From Clostridiales bacterium (lineage in GTDB: Bacteria; Bacillota; Clostridia; Christensenellales; UBA1242): a stretch of DNA of 64,000 nucleotides. Within the stretch, counting starts at the first letter, position 1; every line of letters starts with the position of its first letter. The stretch covers positions 62,001 to 126,000 of the forward strand of contig SVIV01000002.1 of assembly GCA_015069325.1 (NCBI GenBank), given 5' to 3'. The position numbers were made by a program, and so were the translations under genes. Below are positions 39,169 to 47,165 of this stretch, piece after piece. The notes beneath the pieces are model-generated. The model saw nothing but the letters and a program-made list of their open reading frames with translations. It was not told the DNA's origin and ran no database searches.

Positions 39169-40705
39169 CTAAACTATTTAAAGTAATGCCTTCTGCAAAT
39201 TGACAACCACCTTTACAGTCATAACCTGCAGTGCATCTTGCAGTCTTTGCCATCTTTGCAAACTTTTCTTGCATACGTTCAACTTCTCTTCGTTTTGCAA
39301 GCAAGATTTGCACTTGTTCGCCACTTGCTGTTGTCATTGCCATTTGACCGAGCTTATCGCTTTCTTGTTTAAGAGCATCTGCAAATTCCTTGCATTTCCC
39401 TTGTGTCAAATCGCGAATTTCTTTTTGAGCAAGTGCACAGACTCTTTCATAGGCTTTAAGAAGATAATTTGACGTTTTTCCTGTTTCAACAACAGGCAAT
39501 AGTCTTCCTTGTGGAAAATGACTTGCAACAGATGTAATATCTGCTAAATATTGTGGAACAAGGTCTGTCCCTTTCAAAATTGGTGGAATAAAGAAGTCTG
39601 GTTTTTGAATTTCAAATTCTTTTTCGCTGATATGGTGATGATTTGTTCGATGGCGATGACTTTGCGCAAGTCCAGCCCCTGAAATTTGATATTTAATTGC
39701 AAACACATCACTATTGATTGTTTGTTCAATTAAAGGCTCTCCAAACATTGATAATTTTCTACCCTTTCCATCTTCAAGGGTTTCTGAATATAAATCATTT
39801 TCTTTAAACCACTTCACAAACTCTTTCATATATGGAATAAGTGGTCGATAAAATTCGTTTGGATTTTTTGAATAAATCACATCTTCAAACCAATGGCAAA
39901 TATAATTAAATTGTCTAAAACTTGTTGTATAAACCATATTTGATGGAGTAAATATTGAAATCATATATCTTGCATTTTCTTGTGCAAGTTTTCCTGCTTT
40001 TACGCCCTTCTCATCAAAGAAAGGTTTGCAGTTGCCATATTTTTTGTTGATTGCATCTTCAAAAATTTCTTTCCACTTATAAAACAGCTCTTTTTCCTGC
40101 GATTCAATATTGTCCATTTCAGTATATCTTGCACTTTTTTCACTTGTGTTGTATTCTTGTTCGTTATTTAAAACCATTGCAAGAGCTTTTGGAATGCCTG
40201 TAATTTCAAGCGTCAAATGAGAATGTCCAAAAGTTGAGTGATGCCCATTGTTTTCAACGATTTTTGCAATAGTCCTAATATCACTTACTCTCTTTTCTTC
40301 AAGCTGCTTGAAAGTATCTTTCATATAGCAGGTGCTTCCCATAAGCCCCGCTACAATACGATTGAAGTGAAGATCATAATTGTAATGATATGCACCTTTT
40401 CCGCCAAGAGTTGAAATTAATAACAAGCAATCATCTAAAAGCATATTACTTTTATCAATAATATTTTGCTTTTCAAACTTTAAAGCTTCTTTTTCGTCGC
40501 CACTTGCTTGCTTAATTTTTGCAGAAATTTCTTTTTCTTCTTGTGCAAGCGAATAATATTTTGCACATTTGTCTTTTAAAACATTGATATAATTTTTGTT
40601 GTAAACTCCCTTGTTTTCCAACTCTTTCATTGACTGCATAATAAGTTGTATATCTGGATTAAGATTACAATCAAGTTCACTGTGCATTTTAATTTGAATA
40701 TTCAT
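39164..40705 (-). CDS. Tandem-domain FAD-dependent thymidylate synthase-like protein
   Basis: HHSTFGHSHLTLEITGIPKALAMVLNNEQEYNTSEKSARYTEM (first half) and QISGAGLAQSHRHRTNHHHIS (second half); Cys-rich C-terminus CTAGYDCKGGC. Confidence 0.78.
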   Translation of the reverse strand: MNIQIKMHSELDCNLNPDIQLIMQSMKELENKGVYNKNYINVLKDKCAKYYSLAQEEKEISAKIKQASGDEKEALKFEKQNIIDKSNMLLDDCLLLISTLGGKGAYHYNYDLHFNRIVAGLMGSTCYMKDTFKQLEEKRVSDIRTIAKIVENNGHHSTFGHSHLTLEITGIPKALAMVLNNEQEYNTSEKSARYTEMDNIESQEKELFYKWKEIFEDAINKKYGNCKPFFDEKGVKAGKLAQENARYMISIFTPSNMVYTTSFRQFNYICHWFEDVIYSKNPNEFYRPLIPYMKEFVKWFKENDLYSETLEDGKGRKLSMFGEPLIEQTINSDVFAIKYQISGAGLAQSHRHRTNHHHISEKEFEIQKPDFFIPPILKGTDLVPQYLADITSVASHFPQGRLLPVVETGKTSNYLLKAYERVCALAQKEIRDLTQGKCKEFADALKQESDKLGQMAMTTASGEQVQILLAKRREVERMQEKFAKMAKTARCTAGYDCKGGCQFAEGITLNSLV

Positions 40706-40791
40706 AAATCCCCCCTATTGTTGCAAATATTATACCACACATCAAAACACAATTCAATAGTAAAATAAAAAAATCCCTTAAAAAAGAGATT

Positions 40792-40932
40792 TTAATCTTC
40801 TAGACCGACTAGATAATCAATTGTAACTTTAAAAAATTTTGCAAGCATAATTAGACAATCCATACTTAGTGTCCTATCACCAGTTTCCCATTTTGCAATT
40901 CCCGCTTGACTAATACCTGTTTTCTTTGCTAA
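40792..40932 (-). pseudogene. Remnant of XRE-family HTH regulator (N-terminally truncated)
   Basis: Conceptual LAKKTGISQAGIAKWETGDRTLSMDCLIMLAKFFKVTIDYLVGLED* preceded immediately by in-frame TGA, no start codon. Confidence 0.75.
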
Positions 40933-40961
40933 TCATGTTAAACTTTATGAAATGTTCATAA

Positions 40962-40992
40962 AAAAAGACGAGAAATAGTCTCGTCTTTTTTT
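40962..40992 (-). terminator. Terminator of oxoamine synthase gene
   Basis: aaaaaaagacgagaaatagtctcgtctttttt. Confidence 0.78.
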
Positions 40993-42196
40993 AGCTTTCA
41001 AATGTCATTGTATCTAAAATATCTAAAACTTCTTTAATCTTATCAGCCGCTTCATCGCACATTTCTTTTGTATGATTTGCTGTATAACTTGTTCTAAGAA
41101 GTGCTTGACCTACAGGAGTTGCAGGAGAAATTACAGGATTTACATAAACCCCACGTTCTAAAAGCATCTTGCAAGCCAAGAAAGTCTTTTCATTTTGATA
41201 TGTGTAGATTGGAATGATTGGAGTTTCGCTTTCAATAATTTTGATTCCCCTATCTTTAAGGCATTTTCTCATATAATCACTAATATCGTGAAGATTTTGG
41301 ACTCTTTCTGGGTGGTTTTTCAAAATATTGAGTGATGCTCTTGCACAAGCAACAGAAACAGGAGTTATACTTGCAGAGAAAATGAATGGACGAGAAGCGT
41401 GTTGAACATATTCAACAACTTCTTTCTTGCCTGCCATATAACCACCAAGTGAAGCAAGTGATTTTGAGAATGTCCCCATATAAATATCAACTTCATCTTC
41501 AAGACCAAAGTAAGATGCAGTTCCCCTGCCGCCTTCTCCGATTACGCCAAGACCATGTGCATCGTCAACCATAATTCTTGCACCATATTTTTTAGCAAGT
41601 GCAACAATTTCAGGAAGTTTAGCAATGTCTCCACCCATTGAGAAGACACCATCAGTAATGATTAAAATTCCGCACCCTTCAGGAACAGATGCAAGTTTTC
41701 TTTCTAAATCTTCCATATCGCTATGATTGTAACGAAGCATTTTACCATAACTTAATTTGCATCCATCATAAATACTTGCGTGATTTTCTTTGTCACAAAT
41801 CATATAATCATTTCTTCCAACAATTGCAGAAATGATACCAAGGTTGCTTTGGAACCCTGTGCTGAAAGTGATAACCTTTTCTTTGTGTAAAAATTCGGCA
41901 AGTTCTTCTTCAAGTTGAACGTGAATATCCAAAGTTCCGTTTAAGAATCTTGACCCTGAGCAACCACTTCCATACTTTTTGATTGCTTCTTCACCAGCTT
42001 TTACAACTTCAGGGTGATTTGTAAGTGCAAGATAGTTGTTTGAACCAAGCATAATAGTCCTTCTACCTTCCATATTAACAACTGTATCTTGACCTGAATA
42101 CAATTTGTGGAAATATGGATAAATTCCCTTTTCTCTTGCCACTTGATAAATATGTGTTTGATTGTAAACCTTATCAAATAAATCTGCTCTTTGCAT
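40991..42196 (-). CDS. Alpha-oxoamine synthase (KBL/BioF/serine palmitoyltransferase family), SPT-like
   Basis: MLGSNNYLALTNHPEVVKAGEEAIKKYGSGCSGSRFLNGTLDIHVQLEEELAEFL; DDAHGLGVIGEGGRG; GTFSKSLASLGGYMAG. Confidence 0.88.
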   Translation of the reverse strand: MQRADLFDKVYNQTHIYQVAREKGIYPYFHKLYSGQDTVVNMEGRRTIMLGSNNYLALTNHPEVVKAGEEAIKKYGSGCSGSRFLNGTLDIHVQLEEELAEFLHKEKVITFSTGFQSNLGIISAIVGRNDYMICDKENHASIYDGCKLSYGKMLRYNHSDMEDLERKLASVPEGCGILIITDGVFSMGGDIAKLPEIVALAKKYGARIMVDDAHGLGVIGEGGRGTASYFGLEDEVDIYMGTFSKSLASLGGYMAGKKEVVEYVQHASRPFIFSASITPVSVACARASLNILKNHPERVQNLHDISDYMRKCLKDRGIKIIESETPIIPIYTYQNEKTFLACKMLLERGVYVNPVISPATPVGQALLRTSYTANHTKEMCDEAADKIKEVLDILDTMTFES

Positions 42197-42530
42197 TATT
42201 TTCTCCTTCTTTTTAACTAATTATTTATATTAATAGCATATTTTTTCACATTCTCCAAACGATTTTAACAAATTTTTAACTTTTTTCTTTATAATCGCTA
42301 TTCTCCTTTATTTTAAAGAGAAATAGCATATTTTTTATTGTTAAATTTAAAAATAGTTGTTTTATCAAAAAATCGCTACATTCCTTAAATTTAAACGCTT
42401 ATAGGTTTCATCACTTCAAATTCTTACATTTATAAAAAATTTAAAATAATTTTTCCTTCACCAAACTTAAAATTTGTTTGTCTTTTATATAAAATGTGTT
42501 ATACTACTTTTATACAAAGGATAAAATTAT

Positions 42531-43235
42531 ATGAAAATCAAAGTATTAGGCTGTTCAAACTCTTGGACGTCAAGATGGACTTCTTGCTATCAAGTCAATG
42601 AAAATATATTAATGGATTGCGGTTGTGATGCATACAAAGCATATTTGCAAACAGGTAAATCTCTTACCGACATTAAACTTTTCTTAATCACCCACTTCCA
42701 CGCTGATCATATTTACGGGCTTAATGTATTTTTAACATTTGTTCACAGAAATAGAACAAACAAAACTTACAAGCCAACAATCGTAGGACCAAAAGGCATT
42801 CAAAAAATGTGTGAACGCGTTTTTTACACATCAAACCTTATTAAATTTGATTTTTCTGATTATGTGAATTTTGTTGAAGTTAAAGATGGTGATAGTTTTG
42901 AGTTTGATGGCATAAAAATATCTGCTCACAAACTCAACCACGGAGACGTTGTTGATTTTGGATATATTCTTAACGAAAACGAAAAATCTATTGGCTATAC
43001 AGGCGATACAACACTAGTCCCTGCTTTATTTAAATTTATTGAAAAGTGCGATACTTGCATAATGAACATAAGCAGAACAAAAACAAATGCAAAGCATTTG
43101 GGTGTAGATGCATTTGAAATGTTAAAAACAAAATACCCAAACAAAAAACTACTTGCTACCCATTGCGATGAAGAAGTTTATATGTTGCCTGAAATTAAAC
43201 CTTCACGAGTAGAAGAAGGAATGATTATTGAATAA
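42531..43235 (+). CDS. Metallo-beta-lactamase-fold hydrolase (RNase Z-like)
   Basis: FLITHFHADHIYGLNVFL; SIGYTGDTTLVPAL; SD aaagg. Confidence 0.85.
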   Translation: MKIKVLGCSNSWTSRWTSCYQVNENILMDCGCDAYKAYLQTGKSLTDIKLFLITHFHADHIYGLNVFLTFVHRNRTNKTYKPTIVGPKGIQKMCERVFYTSNLIKFDFSDYVNFVEVKDGDSFEFDGIKISAHKLNHGDVVDFGYILNENEKSIGYTGDTTLVPALFKFIEKCDTCIMNISRTKTNAKHLGVDAFEMLKTKYPNKKLLATHCDEEVYMLPEIKPSRVEEGMIIE

Positions 43236-43241
43236 ATCAAC

Positions 43242-43276
43242 AGCTAAATAAAAAAGCCACACAAAGTGGCTATTTT
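43242..43276. terminator. Bidirectional terminator
   Basis: aaaaaagccacacaaagtggctatttttt. Confidence 0.75.
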
Positions 43277-43633
43277 TTATGGTTTTAAGTTTTCTTCACA
43301 TTCTTCACAGATTGCTTTATCTTCTGGAATTTCTTTTCCGCAGTTTGAACATTTATGCATATTTACTGTGCCTTTTGCAAAATTTTCTTCTGCAATGCTT
43401 CCTTGGGTAGCTTTCACAGCACTCCCCGTCCAAGTAAAAATAATCCCTATAATTGTAAATGCAATTCCGCTAATTAATAGCAAAATTCCACCAATAAGAA
43501 GTCCTACATTTACCGTTTCTTTACAAGCGATTACCATCATTGCAATACCACCTGCCAAAGCGATAAGCGAAAGAACTAAAAGCCCAATTCCCAGTCCTTT
43601 GAGTTGACCCTTTCTTTTTTCGATTATATTCAT
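43277..43633 (-). CDS. Two-TM protein with C-terminal zinc ribbon
   Basis: Hydrophobic segments plus CSNCGKEIPEDKAICEEC. Confidence 0.72.
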   Translation of the reverse strand: MNIIEKRKGQLKGLGIGLLVLSLIALAGGIAMMVIACKETVNVGLLIGGILLLISGIAFTIIGIIFTWTGSAVKATQGSIAEENFAKGTVNMHKCSNCGKEIPEDKAICEECEENLKP

Positions 43634-43645
43634 AATATTCTCCTT

Positions 43646-44713
43646 TTAAATAAATAATGTCAATAAAATGATTGCCATAATTGCGAGTATTGGCAATAGC
43701 ACAATCAACGAAATTTTCCAACCAGATTTTGGCAACTTCCCGCCAAATGCCCCAGTTTGACCATTTATGACATTAGAATACGACTTATCTTTATATTTAA
43801 AACTTGTCCTATATATTGGCAAGAAACAATAGTAAAAATCACGATTAATATATGCAATATTAACATTTAAGCTGCTTACACCATCATTATATCGCAATAA
43901 ATCATTGGTAAGTTCTCTTTCTATTTCACCTTTAATTATGTAATGAGCACTATCAAACGCTTCATTTACACTACTTGAATAGCTTTCAACATCATATCCA
44001 AACACATAATCGTTTGAATAATCAACGGCCTTTGTAAAATCATATGGTCGAACTAACAAAATCTCTTCCTGCGTAAATTTTGTGCTTGTTTCAATAATTA
44101 CATCTTGATGAGATGAAAAATACTGTCCTGAAGACGTAGAATAACTTCTATAAGACCTAGTTTTCCCATCTTTATCTGTAGTAGTTTTGATATCATACAC
44201 TCGCGCATTATATTCAGTCGAACATTTCGCACCAAATACAAATGACGGATAATAAAAAGCATTTATATCTTCAATTTTAAAACTTTTCTTTAAGGACTTT
44301 GGCACAAGCCAATTCTTTTTTATTTTTGCCTTAAAAATTTCTCCTGCAAGCCCCTTGCTTATAGAAAAAGGAATAATTGCATCTGGCTTTAGGCCCCACT
44401 GTTCAATTGATTTCAAAAGCATTGACGTGTTGCAATATGGGCAATGCGCTGAAATATCATAACCTTCCACGCTAATCAATGCCCCACAGTTTAAACAATT
44501 TAATTCCTTTTTCAATAAAAGCAAATTTTCATTGTTGTGATTAAGTAACACATCGTCATTCAGTTGATGTTTTTGGTAAGTTGTGGTTTTAGTTATTTCT
44601 TTTTTGCTTTTGCAAGACGGACAGGTCAAACACTGTCCGTCTGCATCAAAGTGCATATCATCGCCGCAACTAGAACATTTTGAAAACAACAACTCAAGTT
44701 TCTTTTTTGACAT
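43646..44713 (-). CDS. Zinc-ribbon membrane protein (YdjG-like)
   Basis: CSSCGDDMHFDADGQCLTCPSCKSKKE, CLNCGALISVEGYDISAHCPYCNTSM, C-terminal TM; adjacent to YdjI-like gene. Confidence 0.72.
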   Translation of the reverse strand: MSKKKLELLFSKCSSCGDDMHFDADGQCLTCPSCKSKKEITKTTTYQKHQLNDDVLLNHNNENLLLLKKELNCLNCGALISVEGYDISAHCPYCNTSMLLKSIEQWGLKPDAIIPFSISKGLAGEIFKAKIKKNWLVPKSLKKSFKIEDINAFYYPSFVFGAKCSTEYNARVYDIKTTTDKDGKTRSYRSYSTSSGQYFSSHQDVIIETSTKFTQEEILLVRPYDFTKAVDYSNDYVFGYDVESYSSSVNEAFDSAHYIIKGEIERELTNDLLRYNDGVSSLNVNIAYINRDFYYCFLPIYRTSFKYKDKSYSNVINGQTGAFGGKLPKSGWKISLIVLLPILAIMAIILLTLFI

Positions 44714-45771
44714 TATTCACCTAATTTGTTTCCGCATTCACTGCAGAACTTTGCTGTGCTCTTCACTTCTGCTCCACATTCTGGACAAAAACTTTTTGCA
44801 GGGATTTTTACTCCGCATTCTGGGCAGAATTTTGCATTTGCCGGAATGTTTGTTTTACATTTCGCACAAACTTTTTCTTCTTTTTTCTTTTTAGGCTTTT
44901 CTTCGCTTCCTTTGAGCCCTTCCGCAAAAACTTGTCCAAGCGAACTTCCGGCACCAAGTCCCACACCTAATCCAGCAAGCCCGCTTCCATTTGGATTTTT
45001 TGCAGCTTCATCCATAGCATCTGCCGCTTTAAGGCGAAGATTTGTGTCAAGGCGATCTTCCATTATTCCAAGTCTAGTCCTTTCATCAAGAGCCTTTTCA
45101 ATTTCTTCTGGAAGTGAAATATTTTCAACTACAACACCTGAAAGTTTCATACCTAATTTCAGAAACTCAACATTTGTTTGCTTTTTAATTTCGTCTGCAA
45201 GTTCTTTATAATTAGCCGCTAAATCTAATGCTGAAATTTTACCTTCGCCCAAGGCATCAGTAATCCCCTGAATGATTAATGGACGATTGTGAGATTCAAT
45301 ATCTTCAACCTTATAAAGCTGATTTGTGCCAAAAACTTCTTCCATAAATGTGCGCACGTCAACAATTTTAAATGAATATGTTCCAAATCCCCTTAATCTT
45401 ACATTCCCAAAATCTGCATCTCTCATCATAATTGGATTTTGAGTGCCCCATTTAAGTCCTGTAAACTGTTTTGTATTAATAAAATATACTTCCGCCTTAA
45501 TTGGAGAGTTAAACCCCGTAGGAAGCGACAAAAGTTTTGTAAGGAATGGAATATTCTCTGTCGCAAGCTTATAAGTGCCAGGTGCAAAAATATCACATAT
45601 TTGTCCTTTATGCACAAAAACTGCTGTTTGCGAAGGTCTTACGACAAGAGTAGAACTATTCATAATTTCTTCTCTTTTCTGCATCGGAAAGCGGTAAACG
45701 ATAGTATCTTTACTATCATCTTGCCATTCAATAACTTCTAATAATTGTTTTTTAAAAAATCCCATATTCAA
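44713..45771 (-). CDS. SPFH-domain protein with C-terminal double zinc ribbon (YdjI-like)
   Basis: VVRPSQTAVFVHKGQICDIFAPGTYKLATENIPFL; CAKCKTNIPANAKFCPECG, CPECGAEVKSTAKFCSECG. Confidence 0.85.
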   Translation of the reverse strand: MNMGFFKKQLLEVIEWQDDSKDTIVYRFPMQKREEIMNSSTLVVRPSQTAVFVHKGQICDIFAPGTYKLATENIPFLTKLLSLPTGFNSPIKAEVYFINTKQFTGLKWGTQNPIMMRDADFGNVRLRGFGTYSFKIVDVRTFMEEVFGTNQLYKVEDIESHNRPLIIQGITDALGEGKISALDLAANYKELADEIKKQTNVEFLKLGMKLSGVVVENISLPEEIEKALDERTRLGIMEDRLDTNLRLKAADAMDEAAKNPNGSGLAGLGVGLGAGSSLGQVFAEGLKGSEEKPKKKKEEKVCAKCKTNIPANAKFCPECGVKIPAKSFCPECGAEVKSTAKFCSECGNKLGE

Positions 45772-45861
45772 TCTCCTTTTTACCTACCTTTATTTTAGTA
45801 TATTTACTACAAATTTTGCAAATATTTTACAATAAAAATAAAAAAAGGCGATAAAATCACC

Positions 45862-46458
45862 TTAAAATTTCAATTCTTCTGGCAAATGCACGTCTGCATA
45901 TCCCTGTTTTGCTTCACAAAGCGGACAAGTTTCCCACGCTTCTTTGCCAAAACTTACATATCCGCACGACGGACATACCCAAGCGACCTGCTTAGCCTTT
46001 TTATAAAGTTTTTCATCTTTCATTTGTTTATAAAGTTCTTCAAATACCCTTGCGTGAACTTGCTCCACCTGCCCAATCATTTGAAATAAATTTGCAATCT
46101 CAACAAAACCTTCTTCCCTTGCAATCTTTTCAAATTCAATGTAAACATTTGCTTCATCAAGTTCGTCTTGCATTAAATATTTTAAATTGTCAAGCATATT
46201 CCACTTTTCTTTAAATGGAAGACCTAATGCTATATCAATATTTTCAATTTGCTCCTTGTCTGCTTGCTGAAGTTTTGTGTAAAGCATTCTTGCGTGATTA
46301 AATTCTTGATAAGCAATTTTATCAATAAGCGTAGCTATCGCTTCATAACCATTCATTCTGAATCCATATTCGCAAAATTCATATCGAGTCCTAGCACTAC
46401 ACTCAGCAACAAAAGCCCTTGCAAGATTTAAATAAGTTTGACTATCTTTTAATTTCAT
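45862..46458 (-). CDS. rbr: Rubrerythrin
   Basis: Ferritin-like diiron motifs (EFNHARM; EQVHARVFEELY) and rubredoxin-like CPSCGYVSFGKEAWETCPLC; SD tggaggaatgtATG sets start. Confidence 0.9.
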   Translation of the reverse strand: MKLKDSQTYLNLARAFVAECSARTRYEFCEYGFRMNGYEAIATLIDKIAYQEFNHARMLYTKLQQADKEQIENIDIALGLPFKEKWNMLDNLKYLMQDELDEANVYIEFEKIAREEGFVEIANLFQMIGQVEQVHARVFEELYKQMKDEKLYKKAKQVAWVCPSCGYVSFGKEAWETCPLCEAKQGYADVHLPEELKF

Positions 46459-46539
46459 ACATTCCTCCATACACTTTTTATATCCAAAAGACAAACATTT
46501 ATTCATTTTTTACTTTTTTAATAAAAAAATGCGTTTTTA

Positions 46540-46568
46540 TTGGACTTTTTTTGTCGTTTTGTTATAAT
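46540..46568 (+). promoter_or_regulatory. Promoter immediately abutting ATG (leaderless candidate)
   Basis: TTGGAC 46540-46545, N17, TATAAT 46563-46568; ATG at 46575; no Shine-Dalgarno. Confidence 0.7.
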
Positions 46569-46574
46569 TATCGT

Positions 46575-47132
46575 ATGTGGACAATAGAATACATTCTTTC
46601 TCAAATTTGCATTGTTATTGCTGTAGGCATATTCATATCTACTACCTTTCTTCGAAATAGGAAGTTAGTAATTTTTTTAAATTGCATTGTAAACAGCATT
46701 TACATTATTCATTATATTCTTTTAAGCAAATACATAGGCGTGGTAATAAATTCAATAGCAATCGCAAGAAGCATTTGGTTTTATTTTGACTCAAAACTAC
46801 CACACAAAAATTACCTTTCACTTATTTTTTGTTCACTGTCAATGACTCTAGCTGGAGTTTTAACGTATTCTAATCCACTTGACATATTCGCAATCATCGG
46901 TTCCGTAATTAGCACTTTTGGACTTTGGCAATCCAATATGCAAGTATATCGGATTTGCCTAATTATCAACAACTTATGCTATATGATATTTAATTTATCA
47001 ATAAAATCTTACCTATCTGTCACATTTGAATGTGTAATCATTATCACCTCAATTATCAATCTTATTAAATTTTATAAAGAAACTAAAAAGAAAAAAGATT
47101 TGATTCCACCATTACAACAAAACCAACTATAA
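46575..47132 (+). CDS. Multi-TM membrane protein, YgjV-like
   Basis: MWTIEYILSQICIVIAVGIFISTTFLRNRK...; YgjV-type organization; listed upstream start overlaps promoter. Confidence 0.75.
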   Translation: MWTIEYILSQICIVIAVGIFISTTFLRNRKLVIFLNCIVNSIYIIHYILLSKYIGVVINSIAIARSIWFYFDSKLPHKNYLSLIFCSLSMTLAGVLTYSNPLDIFAIIGSVISTFGLWQSNMQVYRICLIINNLCYMIFNLSIKSYLSVTFECVIIITSIINLIKFYKETKKKKDLIPPLQQNQL

Positions 47133-47165
47133 AAAAATAAAAGGAACGCTCCTTTTATTTTTTTA
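47129..47165. terminator. Bidirectional terminator
   Basis: aaaaaaataaaaggaacgctccttttatttttttaa. Confidence 0.75.

Noticed and set aside
39200-39472. Plus-strand ORF 39200..39472 rich in Cys/His
   Set aside because: Antisense to the ThyX-like C-terminus; Cys richness is a by-product of the opposite-strand codons.
46419-46574. N-terminal extension of the YgjV-like ORF
   Set aside because: Would be encoded across the rubrerythrin start and the -35/-10 elements; the homology-like region starts at MWTIEY.
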